Source: Rhynchopus euleeides (lineage: Eukaryota > Euglenozoa > Diplonemea > Diplonemida > Diplonemidae). Taken from it: a stretch of DNA of 64,000 bases. Positions 1-12,099 of the stretch are shown one piece after another. The translations under genes and the position numbers were made by a program. Within the stretch, counting starts at the first letter, position 1. Each line of letters starts with the position of its first letter. Under the pieces are notes generated by a model that was not told the DNA's origin, did no database searches, and was given only the letters and a program-made list of their open reading frames with translations. The stretch spans positions 372,001-436,000 of the forward strand of contig OY723303.1 in the NCBI GenBank assembly GCA_963210315.1. Direction: 5' to 3'.

Positions 1-218
1 GGGACCCCCTCCCCACACACACGTGAAGCTCTTTCGAGAGAGACCATCATCCCTGGCCGGGAGCACGGCACACCACACACAAAATCCTGTGGAAAAAACG
101 GATAAACCGCAGCACGGGTCGATAACACACCCCGAGAACACCCTGCTCTCGACGGCCTACTTCCCCCCCTCCCCCCCCCCACTGCTCGCACACCCCCACC
201 CCCCACCCCCACCACCTC

Positions 219-1917
219 CTACAGGTCTGTGGAGTTCCAAGGCACAGGGTAGGGCGTGGGTTCGCTGTACCGCAGCGCAAACACGATGACGGAGTTGAGG
301 GTCAGGAGACCTATCACGAGCCACCACTTCATGGAGGCAAACGAGGTGCCGAAGACGTTGGGGTGGTGCTTGTCCACCTTGCAGATGTCGAGGAGGTCCA
401 TAGCATAGCGCCTGATGGACCACATGACATGCACCTGCTGTGCTGTCGCCTCCGACCGCGAGAGGGGAGGTGTGCTCTCCAACTCCTCTATCAGGGAGTT
501 CCACTTCTTCGTTGCCTCGTACTGTATGTTTGCGAGCACATCGCAGTGTGAGTCAAACAGAGACCCGATCTCCACCCCATAGTAAGCAATGGTCATCACA
601 AAGATGAGCGACGTCGCGAGCAGCGTGAGGCAGGCGCCGCTGAACAGGTCGATGTCGCGGCTCTCGAAGAGGTGCCGCACCACCAGGGTCAGGGAGGAGC
701 CGCCAATAGCCAGGATGAGCATGGCGAAGGTGGGCTCGATCAACACGGAGAGGGCGTTCTTCCGGGTGACGTGTGCCACCAGGAACTGCCGCACGGCGTA
801 CCACGTCTTGAGGTTTCGGGTGGAGTTCAGGACGAAGTAGGGGAGGTCACACTTCAGGGCGCGCTGGCGCACCATCATGTCGGAGAGGCGTGCGACCATC
901 AAGGCCTGCTGGCGGAAGTTGAGGACGATAAGGACCAGCAGCGAGTAGAGGATGAAGAGTGCAAGGGTGAAGTGTGCCGTGGAGGTCCAGTAGCACGCAA
1001 CGGCCAGGGTTTTCGTGAGGCCCTTCGACCCGTCGAACGCCGTGCGGATCAGCGTCGCCTGAAGCACGGCGAGGACCAAACCTGCGGGTGGGGAGGGGTG
1101 GGATGGGGTTTGGGAACAACAGCAACACCGTAGATAAGAGAGGGCAGTGGGAGAAGCCGCGGAACTGAATTGACAGTTGACGGACAGGGCATAGGCTGGC
1201 AGAGGCTGGCATGGGGAGGGGCATACCTGTCACGGCACTCTTGAAGAAGTTCTGCGCCTCCGGCAGGACTGGCACGCCCTTGAACAGAGGGGTCGACTTC
1301 GACAGCTGGATGCCACGGTATGCGATGTGCCGCACGATGGACCGCGCATCCTCCAGCTGCGACCCATCCCCGGGGCAAGTGAGCTTCGGCTCCAGCAGCA
1401 TGTGGAGGTCAACCATGTCAGAGCTCTGCAGGTTGAGCAGGTGCGCGTCGTACTGCGAGTCGGAGGCGCCACCGCACTGCTGCTGCTGCTGCTGCGCGAT
1501 GCGGCGCACGAAGGTCTGCTCCTTCCCGAGGCGGTAGATCAGCACACGGCAGCACAGAAGCCACAGAACCAGGCATGCCTGCACGGCGGGCGGCCCCAGC
1601 GCATCTGTCCGATTCACACCATCATGCGACCCGTCTGCCACTACGATATAGTACATCACAGGCGTGCTCATGCAGGCGATGGTGGTCACCACCAGGGCGA
1701 CCCTCACCCAGCGGATGAAGCTGACCTCCTTGGGCCGTGTGGGCCTGCGGGGTATGCGCCTCCCTTTGCACCACGCGAAATCATGCCGCGTCGGGAGGAG
1801 GTGCCCGAAGACGTGCCCCAACCCGCAGGTGCGGATGTCCAGCGCTGCGGTTGCCTCGTCGAACTGGATGCTGGTCGACGTCTGCGCCCCGTCGCTCCTC
1901 TCCGACTCGCTCTCCAT
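219..1917 (-). CDS. Multi-pass membrane protein of unknown function, two exons
   Basis: Joining 1917-1227 to 1081-219 gives 517 residues. The intron (1082-1226, 145 bases) has donor GTATGCC and acceptor CCCGCAG, and the join is in frame (the split codon is Gly). The start is the ATG at 1917. The first ~70 residues are polar, then hydrophobic segments appear near WVRVALVVTTIACMSTPVM, the PAVQACLVLWLLCC stretch, the FTLALFILYSLLVLIVL stretch, LIEPTFAMLILAIGG, LTLLATSLIFVMTIAYYG and a last one at MKWWLVIGLLTLNSVIVFAL: six or seven in all. A Gln run lies between the second and third. About 80 polar residues separate the last two segments. This topology recalls the gustatory-receptor-like fold found in some protists, but I see no diagnostic motif. 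It could be another channel or receptor family. The membrane assignment is secure; the function is unknown. Confidence 0.7.
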
Positions 1918-3212
1918 CCTCTCAGCAACCGGGGTGCCGGCGCTCCGTGCAGCACGTTGAAGATGTGCCGTTTGTGTTCAGCCGGGTGGGGTTCAGCCCG
2001 CCCGCAGTCTGGCGCTGCGTATGGTGGGTGGTGGGTGTTTGGTGCTTGGTGTTTGGTAGCTGTGTGATGCAATACAATATCACATCACAACGGGGGGAGG
2101 ATGGGGGGGGGGGGGGAGTGGGGTACACTCATCTGCGTTCGGTCTCCCTTCACCCCGCACCCCCCACCCCCCCCCCTCCCCCCTGCAACACTCTAGTGCA
2201 GAGACTCTCTTGCGGGCAGCCCGGGCCCATACAAAGGATGGCCTGCAAAACCCCACCCCCACCAGCCGCCCCAACACATGCACACACTCAACCACGCCAG
2301 CTGGGGGGTGGCGGGAAGGGAGAAAGCCCAACTGCCTTGACGTGCAGACGATCAGGCGGTGGTATGCACAACCCGGTGCCCCATCCCTCGGCAAGGCAGG
2401 GAGAGAGAGAGAGAGAGGGGGGGGGGGGGGGGGCTTTTTGGAGTTTGTATAGATCGTTTGTGAATAAAAAAGACTTCCCACCAGCACCACCACCGCCGCC
2501 GCCGCCGCCGCCAGATTAACCATGCCACTCTGCTCGATGGGGGGGGAGTGGGGGGGGCACGGCGCATTGCCCCACATCGACACACAAGACGCGAATGCAC
2601 ATATCGCAATAGCGGTTGTGCTGTCAGGCTGTTTCTTTGGTGGAACCACAGCCCCCAGTTTCTGTGTGCGCGCCACCCCCACGTTGAGGCGGTGTGCTGT
2701 GAGGGGACAGAGGAGGGGAAGATCCGCACACAATGCCATGCAAGGAGAGCGGCAAGGAGACAAACGAGAGAGAGGGTCTGAGTCGAGTGTGTAAGGCACT
2801 CTTTTAAGGAGAGATAAAAACAGCGTTTGGTGCGCTGTGGGGGGGGGGGGGGGGGGCCGAGGAGTGGGCGCCCGATTTTCTTTCTCTGTTTTTTTTCCAT
2901 CATTCAGCCAGGCCAGCCCCCTCGTTGAAATTTCCTTGCTGGTTCCAGCAGGGCTTTCCCTAAATATTGGGTCCGGGGGGGCTGGGAACCGGTTTCGGGT
3001 ACAAAAAAACGCGCACAGTAGGGGCACTTCTCGGGGGAGCTTGCCCGGCCCCTATGCCACCTGAGCTCCTGCAAAACCTACTTTTTGGCATGTTTTGACA
3101 CATCTGTCTTCAAGACAGCTCCAGAGGGGCAAAAAAAGTTCTGTTTGTCTTATTTGCCAACCGCTCCAAAGGTGCAGAAATCGATGGAAAACGTCCGATA
3201 TTCTGCATTGAC

Positions 3213-3305
3213 TCAGGGGTCCCAGCGGGACCCCCTCCTCAAATTTCCCAAAAACCCGTTCTTTGGAACGGTTGGAATCCGTGCGTATCGTGGTGGGGTC
3301 ATTTT
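3213..3305 (-). repeat. Short hairpin repeat, GACCCC family, inverted copy
   Basis: Read on the minus strand, this segment matches the copies at 34505, 34703 and 35076. It shares an AAAATGACCCCAC start, a CGCAC core, CCAAAGAACGGGTTTTT and a closing GAGGAGGGGGTC. The ACGGG/CCCG arms can pair. It is about 31 kb from the other copies, so the family is dispersed and not a local array. Confidence 0.6.
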
Positions 3306-4679
3306 GGCCATGGGGTGCTTGTTGACACCCATAGCTGGCTTTCGTCACTGGGGCCCGCCTTGTCGGCTGTTTACGGTCCCTCTACCCACTAGACCTGCAC
3401 GACCCCTCCGCAGCGGACAAGTCCATGTCACAGGGGGGTCTGGGGGGCGGAGCCCCCCAGCCGCCGGAGGCCACGGTAGTGAACATCCGCGGTTGGGACG
3501 CGCCTTTTTGTACCCTGGAACAGCCTACTGTGCAGCTTGGGAGTGAAACCAGCCCATTCTGCCACCCGACTTGCTGCTCACCGGGAGATCCCCGAGTGCG
3601 GATAAACCAACCTTTTCTGGCCGCAATGAAATGATTCGTGCGAACCCGTTCCACGAGTATACTATTTTTTTGAAATCTTCACCATTTTCCCCCTCTTCAG
3701 CCCACACCCTTCCCCTGCAAAAAAAACGCGCACAGGGGCTGCAAAAAAAACGCGCCAAACAGAGGGAAAATCTTGAAATCGCCGATCCCCGGGTTAGGGT
3801 ATAGATTTAGGGAAAGCCCTGGGTTCCAGCATATATTTTTTTTTTGCTCAGAGAGATGGAGGGGGGGAAGGGGGCTCGATTTGTGCACAGGTGTTGCCGC
3901 CGGGGGCTTTCCCGCACACACCTTCCTTCCCCCTTAGTAGCCTCAGTAGGAATACGCTCACTAGTAGTTCCTTCCGCCTTTTATAGGAGGAATACCGCAC
4001 ACCCAAACCCCCCAAACTGCTCAGCTCGTTGAGCACGCACACCATTCCAAAACAATGCCTCGCATTTTAGAACAGCATCCCTTATCGATGGCATTGGGCT
4101 CTGAAATTGCATCGTGCCGATAACATATCCTTTCCCACACCGTGGTGGGGGAGCGCGTCCCTGGGTGTGCAGGAAGAGGCTGGGAGGCGGGTTGGAGCGG
4201 GGGGGGGGGCAGGGCCACACAGGGCACACGCCTTTTGTGAAAGGGCTGGCCTGTGTGTGAGTTGTTGGGTCATCACAAGAATAACGTCACATCCGTCACT
4301 GCGACACTGCGTTCAAACAAAGGGGTGTGTGCGATTTTCGCGAGAGATTTATTTTTACGTTAAGAATCGAACGGCAGCAGGCCACTGTTTTGTGAGTTCC
4401 AGCCAGTAAAACCGACGTGTGTGTGGCGTGAGTCTCCAAGCACCCCACCCCTTTCGAACCCCCCCCCCCCACCCCATTACTTTTTTGACAACTGTGTCAA
4501 AGGTGCCACCTCCCCACCCACCCACCCACCGAGAGAGAACAACACACCTGCCTCTTGCCGCGTTCTCCAATTTGACACATCACACACAGGCATGCACACC
4601 CCTACCACCACCACCACCACCCCCTCTACCCCAGCCTGTTCTGTTACCAAAAAAAATCTGAAGGGGGGCAGGAGGAGGT

Positions 4680-4780
4680 GGTGGGGTGGGGTGGGGTGGG
4701 GTGGGGTGGGGTGGGGTGGGGTGGGGTGGGGTGGGGTGGGGTGGGGTGGGGTGGGGTGGGGTGGGGTGGGGTGGGGTGGG
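4680..4780. repeat. (GGGGT)n microsatellite
   Basis: About 20 uninterrupted copies of GGGGT on the plus strand. G-runs of four at five-base spacing would permit G-quadruplex formation. Shorter GGGGT runs occur near 40262 and 43687. It is internal, with unique sequence on both sides, so it is not a chromosome end. Confidence 0.95.
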
Positions 4781-5282
4781 CACGTTTCGCAGGTGTTAGA
4801 ATGGGGGGGGGTTGTGCATTCGGTGCGTATTCCACACCGCTCCATAAGAAATACTCGATATGCGTACGTTGCGCTTCGCACTTTTTTTCCGGCAAAAAAA
4901 AAAGAAAAGAAAAGAAGAGTTTAGACAAAGAAAGAAATGGCGGTGCGTGAGGGGCGGTAGACAACCCGATGGGTAGAGCCGGGGCCTCCCACACGCACAC
5001 GCCCTACCCCCAACACCCCAGGCCCTCCCTGCCCACTGCAGCCCACAAGGTGCCAGCCTCACGGCCTGGGTGCCCAGGCATGGCGGCAATCGAGAGGTGG
5101 GTTCGCTGTGAGCGTGCACGATCTCGCTCCCCCTGGCCCTGCTGATTCAGAGCAGTGCCGGCGTTGCTTCCGAACGGCATTTGGCCTCACTCCTTCCGGG
5201 CTGTTCTCGTCGCACGCAGAGAAGCGTTCGATGGTATGAAGTGCCCCCCGCCCACCCCCGCGCATGCCAAAGCCAGGCGGGA

Positions 5283-6635
5283 TCAGTACCTCTCGTTCTG
5301 GTACCGGCGATTGCGGGACCCACCCTGGCTCCCACCCTTCCCCCCGCCATAGCCACCGCCGCCGCCTCCGCTGTTGTAACGCTGGTTGCCACCGCCATAG
5401 CCCTGGTTGCTGTGGCCGTAGTCCCGGTTGTCGTTGCGGTAGCCGCTGGACCGCTGGGGGCCAGGGGTGGGGTTGGTGGTGCTGGTGTGCTTGGCGGCGT
5501 TCCACTCGCGGAGCGACCCAAAGTGGTCCTGTGGTGTGTGGTGTGGTGTGTGTGTTGAACGGCACAGGCGCTCAGCAAAGCAACCCCTCGGAGCTGGGAA
5601 GCACCGCAGCAAGCATACCGCAAACTTCTTCTTGGTGTACATCTGCCCGTTGATAGGCGAGCAGCGCATCTCCTCCGTACCGCCACCGCCATTCCCACCC
5701 CTGGGCTGCCGCCCGAAGCTGTTGTTGTTGCTGTGGCTGTTGTACCCACCCTTGCGGTGGCTGCCGCCGTTGTCATAGCCCGACCCCCCGCCCTTGCCGC
5801 CACGGAACCCGCCGCCACCACGCCCGTAGCCAACACCGTAGCTGCCGTCGTAGTCGTCGTAGTCGTAGTCGCCCTTGCCACCCTTGCCCTTGCCCCCCTT
5901 CGAGCCTTTGCTGCCCTTCCCCTTGCCGCCCTTCTTCGCCAGCAGGTGCGACACTTCAAGGAAGGAGGGAGTGTTGTCGTGCGAGATGGCAGGGCCGGAG
6001 CAGTTGTAGGCGTACTCCTTCCCATCACGGTCCCCGATGTCGAAGAACAGCTCGCTACCGGGGTTCAGGCACCCGCCGCCAATCTCGTTGGTATGCACGA
6101 AGATGTCGTTGTGCGTTGTGTCCTCCTGCACGAAGCCGTAGTTCTTGTCGTACAGCCACTTCGTCACAAGCCCGCGGTGCTCCGCCTTCTTCATCACACC
6201 TTCGCCTGAAACATTCACGGCAATACCACGCCCGCTGTCGTGGTTGGTGTCGGGGGCAAGGTCAAAGCTGACCGTCTTGCCAGGCTCCAGCCGCGCCCCA
6301 TCGAATGCGCTGCGGTGGACGTACACCCCGTCGTTGCCCTGCTTGATGAAGCCGTATGCCTTGTCAGAGAACCACTCCTTCACCGTCCCGGTGTGCACAC
6401 CCTGTGTGTCGTTGGACAGCACGCCAGGGCCGGACACATTGGCTGCTGCCGGGGGCCCGTTGCCGCGCTTCTTGGAGTCGGTGTCGATGTCATAGTTCAC
6501 GGTCTTCCCAACCAGCAGCAGGTGCCCCCCGGTGATGGCACCGCTGTGGACAAACACCTCCTCCCCGTCCGACCCGGTCACAAACCCGTACCCACGCGCA
6601 GCCACCCACTTCGACACGGTCCCCTCGAGCGCCAT
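5283..6635 (-). CDS. Triple cold-shock-domain RNA-binding protein with Gly-rich RGG-type tail
   Basis: The product is 420 residues if the intron 5529-5618 (donor GTATGC, acceptor CACAG, 90 bases, phase 0) is removed, or 450 if retained, because the intron has no in-frame stop. Start ATG at 6635 (MALEGTVSKW) puts the first domain at the N terminus. Three cold-shock-like domains follow: GTVSKW...GYGFV..DG..VFVH; GTVKEWF..KAYGFIKQ...VYVH; and GLVTKW..KNYGFVQED...IFVH. Each has the RNP1-like K/GYGF and RNP2-like VFVH patterns typical of single-stranded nucleic acid binding. The C-terminal ~190 residues are rich in Gly, Lys, Arg, Asn, Tyr and Ser (GGKGKGGKG, RGGGGFRGG), the kind of tail that promotes RNA binding and condensate formation. 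Expected role: an RNA chaperone acting in translation or mRNA storage. Family certain; precise orthology not established. Confidence 0.9.
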   Translation of the reverse strand: MALEGTVSKWVAARGYGFVTGSDGEEVFVHSGAITGGHLLLVGKTVNYDIDTDSKKRGNGPPAAANVSGPGVLSNDTQGVHTGTVKEWFSDKAYGFIKQGNDGVYVHRSAFDGARLEPGKTVSFDLAPDTNHDSGRGIAVNVSGEGVMKKAEHRGLVTKWLYDKNYGFVQEDTTHNDIFVHTNEIGGGCLNPGSELFFDIGDRDGKEYAYNCSGPAISHDNTPSFLEVSHLLAKKGGKGKGSKGSKGGKGKGGKGDYDYDDYDGSYGVGYGRGGGGFRGGKGGGSGYDNGGSHRKGGYNSHSNNNSFGRQPRGGNGGGGTEEMRCSPINGQMYTKKKFAVCLLRCFPAPRGCFAERLCRSTHTPHHTPQDHFGSLREWNAAKHTSTTNPTPGPQRSSGYRNDNRDYGHSNQGYGGGNQRYNSGGGGGGYGGGKGGSQGGSRNRRYQNERY

Positions 6636-6699
6636 CCTAACCGCTGTGTCACAACCCCGCCTGGAAGAAGACAGCACCAGGCTGTCGGGTGTATGCGAC

Positions 6700-7451
6700 G
6701 AGCCTTTCCGCCTGCTGCAGGGTGGGTGGTGTGTGGGGGCGCCGCTTGGCGAGGCGGGGGCGGTGGCAGGCAGCTCAGCAGAGGGAATTGGGGCGGGGGT
6801 GTGCGATGCGCTGCCACCCCCCGCTCAGATGCAGGCAGCCCGAATGCTGCGGATACGCACCTCCACGGGATTCGGATTCCGTTGCCGCACGAGCGTTGAG
6901 CGCACTGGGAAGTGCGCACCTTCTGGAATAGGGGGGGAGAAAACCTCCCACACCCCACATGCCAGACCACGTGAAAACGCGTACTGGGGCATGCGATGCT
7001 GCTGCGGATGACAGCATCTGGGTCGCATTGTTCAAACCTTTTTAGAAATCGTAATACTTTCGTTGTCCAGCAACTGCGGGACTACTTTGAACGATTTTGA
7101 ACGATTTTTGGCCGTGCTCGTCGCGTCCCCCGGTGAGGGGGGACGCTGTTTCGTGTTCTCCTTGCCGCACGGAGGCATTGCCTTACGTCGCCTCTTCCTC
7201 TTTTCCTTTATGGGCGGGTTAGTCTGGCTCAGAGGGCGGAACCGTGCTGATATGCACAGTGACGACTCTCCCTTTTTTTGTTGTGCCCGCCTCCTGCCGA
7301 GTCGTGGCTGCTGCCTCTCAGACTGGGGGCGGGCGGTCGCCGACGCTGACGCGCCTGGCGGCCCGTGGAAAGTGACGTGGGTCTGGGGGTGGGGGGGGGG
7401 GTGCTGGGGTGTCAGGCCGAAGCCCTTGACCGCTGTTGATTTTTGCAGGTT
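6700..7451. other. Intergenic region
   Basis: No gene recognised between the cold-shock gene start and the 3' end of the retroelement. A doubled motif TTTGAACGATTTTGAACGATTT near 7088-7112 recurs in slightly changed form at 31775-31799, so it may be part of a dispersed repeat. Confidence 0.5.
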
Positions 7452-9743
7452 TCACGAGATCAGGTAGTCCTTCTCGCTGTGCTCCGTCACCCCTGCCTCA
7501 GCCAGGTAGCGTAGGGCCCCCTTGCAGTTGTGCAGCAGCAGGTTGTGCACGTTTGTGGCTGTGAGGTGGTGTCGGGCTGACGCTGTCGCGGGACAGCCGA
7601 AGAATAGGTGCTTCAGCGAGACCCCAGGCGGGGGGCTGTCCGGCGCAAGCTTCAGGCAGGGTTTGCACGGTGGTTGTGCGCTGCCCGGGACGTCGTGGTC
7701 GTACACCAGGCGGTGGTGGTCGGCCCGGAGGCGGCGGATGGTGGTTTCCCCTAAGCGGGTAAGGCCCTCCATGCGGAGGTCAGGGCGCTGCAGTCGCGTC
7801 TCCCCGATTCCTGACCGATACGCGTACACGCTCTCTGTGCGGGGCAACGTGGTCCCGCTGTATATGTGTCGGCGGAGGGTGACACGGGCCGACGCGAGGC
7901 TGATCGGCTCCATCTGGGGCTTGAACGCACCGATCTGCGCCTGCTTGTCAGCAAGTTCGTTCCCTACCACCCCAACATGCGACGGGATGTAGCGGAGGTG
8001 GGTGGTGACATCGTATGTTTGGGCGAGCTTGCGCAGCCTCTGCCAGATGTCCCATTCGGTGGACCCCCTCGCTCGCTGGGGGCCGCTCAGCAGTGCATTC
8101 AGTGCGCTCTGCGAGTCGGTGAGGATGGCGACCGTTTCGCCTTGGGTTACCACGGTGCATAGGTGGGCGAGGGATTCTCTGATGGCCACCAGCTCTGCCT
8201 GGTAGCTGATGCAACGGAGTCCTGCCGGCCAGGCGAGCTTTTTCTTGAGGCGGCCCTCCGGCATGCTGTACACCGCTGCGCCCGCGCCGCCCTGTTGCTG
8301 CCGCGATGTGGAGTTGGAGACTGACCCGTCGGTGTAGACATGCCAGGCGCACGTCGGGAGGGCCTGGATGGTCTGCTCTGCCAGGTCCCGGAGGGTGTCT
8401 TTCGGGGTGGCGGCCTTCGGGGCGGTGAGCCCCGGCAGCGTCGCCAGGATGTGCACTCGTGGCAGCACCAGGTTCCATTCCCAGGGGGGGATGGGGTGTG
8501 CTGCATGCAGGGGGGCCAGCAGGGGGGTGCGCCCGTCGACCTTCGAGGATTTCACCAGACTCCGTGCCTGATGTAGCCAGCTGCCTCCCGTGTTCCCGGT
8601 ATTTAGTTGCGCCCGGTATCCTGGGGAGTGGGGCACGCGGCGGAAGCGTTCGTGGTCTGTGCACACCGCAACCTTGAAGTCGAGGTCGAGGTCTCGTAGG
8701 TGTGATTCCCAGAGGAGCTTCGCCGTGCTGGTGTTCTTCATGCAGCCTGTGATAATCAGGGCTGCGGTGCGGTGGACATCTTGCAGGCGTTTGAGGTTCC
8801 TCGCGGTCAGGCCAGGGGTGTAAACGCTTGCGGCGTACATCAGGATGGGGTAGACATACGTCAGGTAGGCCTGGCGCAGCGTGTCTCCACTTGAGCCCCA
8901 GTCGGTGCCTGCCAACATACGCAGTATGCTCAGGCGTCGCATACAGGTGGTCACGACGTGGTCGACGTGGTCCGACATCGTGTAGCAGGCATCGATGTAA
9001 ACCCCGAGGTATTTTGCTGTGGAGTCGTGCTGGAGGGGGGTGCCGTCTGGGAGCTCCATGCGCTTGTGCTCGCCCAGTGCTTCAGGCGTCGTTCCCATCA
9101 GCGTGTAGCAGCACTTGCTGGGGGAGAGCTGCAGCCCGTGGAGTGGGACTTCGGCGGCGAGTGCTGATATGACGCCCTGTGCGGTGCTTAGGGCGTCGGT
9201 GTAGGTGTCCCCGACGACGAGTACTGCAATGTCATCTGCGAACACCGCAGGGTGGACGTCCGGGGAGGCGGTGATGGCTCGAGATACGTCATCCATCACG
9301 CAGTTGAAGAGCAGGGGCGAGAGCACTGTTCCTTGTGGGACACCGTTGTTGAAGTCGTAGTAGTCGCTTCTCACCCCGTGCACCTGTGCGGCGGCCCGGC
9401 GGTTGCTGAGGTAGTTGTGCAGCCATCGGGTGAACTTCGGGGGGAAGCCCTTTCGTCTGACGCTGTTGATGACTGCGAGCTTGCTGACCTTGTCGAAGGC
9501 TTTCTCGAGGTCGAAGTACAGGGTGACAGCTGCCTTCCCGGAGGAGAGGGCGTCCGTCGCTGTTTGGGTGATGTAGGCTAGCTGGTCGGTTGTCGATCTC
9601 AGTCGCTGGAATCCCGCTTGGTTCGGGCAGTGCCCCTCGACTTGCGGGTATGCGTCGTCAAGCATGAGCCTTTTCTGGACTACTTTTTGTTGCATGAGAC
9701 TTTTCTGGACTACTTTTTGTTGAGCGCACACTTGCAGTCTCAA
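7452..9743 (-). pseudogene. 5'-truncated non-LTR retrotransposon: RT, eukaryotic-type RNase H, CCHC knuckle
   Basis: An open frame of about 760 codons lacking an endonuclease and the start of the RT. It begins inside the RT fingers, just before the NQAGFQRLRSTTDQL motif. RT motif A is YFDLEKAFDKV, motif B GVPQGTVLSPLLF and motif C FADDIAVLV, so the catalytic aspartates are intact. A type I RNase H follows with YTDGS, the E of YQAELVAI, LTDSQSALNAL and the HVGVVGNELAD segment. The C terminus has a C-x2-C...H-x4-C knuckle (CKPCLKL...KHLFFGC). The order RT-RNase H-CCHC resembles Ingi/I-type LINEs. A 30-base tandem duplication at about 9662-9721 repeats QQKVVQK near the truncated end. Without an upstream start and endonuclease this copy is probably dead on arrival, though the remaining frame is open. 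Confidence 0.88.
9662..9721 (-). repeat. 30-base direct tandem duplication at the truncated RT end
   Basis: Two adjacent units each contain CTTTTCTGGACTACTTTTTG and differ at very few bases. They encode a doubled QQKVVQK-type peptide, where RT fingers normally have one such helix. It lies at the 5' truncation point of the element. Confidence 0.8.
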
Positions 9744-11379
9744 GGCTGTTGAGGCCCTGAAGTGGCATGAAGGTGTGATCCTGAGAAAGCTTCAGTCGGA
9801 CGATTTCCTTCGTTACTTCGCGACTTCGTCGTTCGTAACTAGTAGCGGATGGATTTGTGCAGGATCATTCGTGGAGAAATACGAAAGGGGGACAAGAGAA
9901 CATTTTTCGTTGAACGCACGAAACGCACAGAAACATTTGGTGTGCGGCACACCTGACAAGGACCCCGTTGGGGGAAAAGGGTGCACACACAGGGTGCCCT
10001 GAAAACCGCAGAAGAACTACGTAAGAAGTACGCAAGAACTACATAAATCGGCCTATTCAAGGGGGCACCAACACCTCGCTGTTTGTTTATCACTATACAG
10101 CGCTGGGGTGTATTCTCATACCGCACAGCCAGGGTTGTAGACCTGCGTCCCCAAGCAGCTTGTAATTTTGCTTCCGCCCAAAGCGCTGCCAATCAGATTC
10201 CTTGTTCCCGCAACAAGATGCGGGCGTCCGCTGGATCATAGCCGGACCCACCCACCTAACACCCCTCTCCCCTTTTGAACAATTTTTGTGCAGGAGGGCG
10301 AAGGGGGGCAGAAGGCAGTAGTGTAAACAAGAGTAACATCCATAATCGACTACCCCTCCCCAACAATTCGCAAGAAATACAGGTCGCGCTCGAGATCTCG
10401 TGCTGGACTCGAGACCGCAGTCGCGGAGACGGGGGCGGGGGGAGGCACATGCATGATTGTCGAAAGCGTACCTTCAAAAGCATACGTTTTGCATTGCTCT
10501 CTCAAAACACACTGCGCGCCTCCACTGACTCCTTTGCAAAACAAGCTTGCTTGGGCAGCTCACGGTGGGAAAGACATCCCAGAGTGGAGGCGGGTAGTGG
10601 GATGGGGGTGTCAGTGACGGTAATAGCAAAGATTAGAACAAGTAAGCACAGGCCAGTTGGGGGGGAGGGGGGTAAGTAAATCGGAGGTGGCAGTTTTTTT
10701 AGTGCCCTCTCTGTCGCGTCCGTCACTTCGTAAGGATCCCTCCCTACGGGAGGGAGGGGGGAACCCCCACCGGCTAGTTTGGGCACCAGTTTCGTTCGCA
10801 CTCACGGGAAAAGTCTTGCCTTTGTGTGTGGCCACCACACATGCAGGAATTACGAAAGACGGAGCCACCACAACGACACCCTCTGGTGGCTGACACGGTG
10901 CCACCGATTTCAACGCGGTTTCAACCAAATGTGCAGTACACCGAGGCAGAGCCTTACAAGATCAAGGCACAGGTGGAAAAATCTGGCTGGGGGGTTGTGG
11001 GTGCCTGAGCCCTTTTGATGGGCCCTGTGGGGAAACCCCCCAAAGAACAGAAGAAAGACCACCCCGCCCTTCGGTTGCACACTGGCACAGGGTGCCTGCG
11101 CTTCACATCTATCTCCCTCTCTCGACAAGTCAGGCCTCCGGATGGGCAAGTCGAAACGAAACACGCGTGCTCGACGTCCTTCTGTCGGCAGCATGCTTGA
11201 CCCTCGGGGAAACATGGGAGAAATGGATTGTTGCGCTTCCCCCACTCTTCTCTCACCTTTACTCACCCGCGCCTGGTGGCGAAGGCCCCCAAGGTCGCAG
11301 GAAAAGGGAGATGTGTGGTGTCATTCCGTCCGATGAACACACATGTCTGGCGGGGGTAGCGACGATCATCCAATAACTG
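9744..11379. other. Intergenic region
   Basis: No gene with recognisable domains. Short open frames on both strands lack coding character. The region separates the truncated retroelement from the 4.46-kb tandem duplication. Confidence 0.5.
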
Positions 11380-11528
11380 CTGTGTGCAAGAAGGGTGGGG
11401 AGATCGATCGGGGGTGCCAGATGCCATATGGCTGCTCCTTCCGTTCGGGTCGGGGATCGGAAGGGGTGGGGGGGTGGGGCGAGGGGCAAAGTTTTCCCCC
11501 CCGGTTGGCCACGCCGAAGAATTTGTTT

Positions 11529-11648
11529 GTGCGCCAAATCCGGGCAAAACAAAAGCAACTCCGCAGCCTGATGAGGAGGTTGAATTTGTTGCCCGAAAGC
11601 GCTGCCTACTATCTTTTTGACACTGACAGGTTCCTTGTGGCAAAAAGG
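11529..11648 (+). repeat. Hairpin-containing dispersed repeat, copy 1
   Basis: Shares GTGCGCCAAATCCGGGCAAA and flanking blocks with 15989 and with a diverged copy at 32329. Bases 11542-11562 can pair with 11575-11594 (GGGCAA with TTGCCC, CAAC with GTTG, TCC with GGA) around a loop of about 12 bases. It may be a small MITE-like element or a structured RNA. Confidence 0.6.
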
Positions 11649-12099
11649 AGGAAGCACATGTATGACCTCCCTTCGCTTTGTCAGGTCAGGTTGTCTGAGA
11701 TCCAGTGATAGGATCGGCATGAGTTGTGTTGCTGTACTGTGTGGGCAACAGTAGGTACATGTGTTGCGGAGGTGGGGCGGGGTATGACTGGGCGAAAATA
11801 CTTTAGGGAATGGCCCGGCTTTCTTCAAGCCGCATACGTCTCAGGAATTGGATTGGCGCCCCACGACGGGGTACCTATTGGCGAAGCCGCACCCTTGGGT
11901 TCGGGACGAGTCCGGGAACCGTGTCCTGGAGTCGGAGTTGCGGGATGTACAGGGGCCGAGTGCAAGAGCCGTGTCCTGGGCCCAGCCGGGGGGGGAGCGG
12001 GGAGAGTGGGAATGTATGGTGGTCAAGACAAGCCCGCAGCAAGCTCCATACAAAGGCACAGAAAAATTCCGCCGAACTAACACACGGAAAATAACACTT

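Larger units (their letters stand above)
1918..5282. other. Intergenic region, low complexity and repeat fragments
   Basis: No convincing gene. It contains long G or C homopolymers (around 2107, 2419 and 2839), GCC/CCG runs near 2490-2512, the (GGGGT)n microsatellite, and one inverted copy of the GACCCC hairpin repeat (3213-3305). Short open frames here follow simple repeats and look random. Confidence 0.6.

Noticed and set aside
4680..4780. Telomere repeat
   Set aside because: GGGGT array is internal, short and flanked by unique DNA; not at a sequence end.
5155..6028. Ala/Arg/Thr-rich open frames over the cold-shock gene
   Set aside because: Alternate-frame readings of the Gly-rich tail of the real protein.
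11570..11600. Hammerhead-like CTGATGAG...GAAA string
   Set aside because: The bases between cannot form the required stem II, and the stronger fold is the long hairpin spanning the same region.
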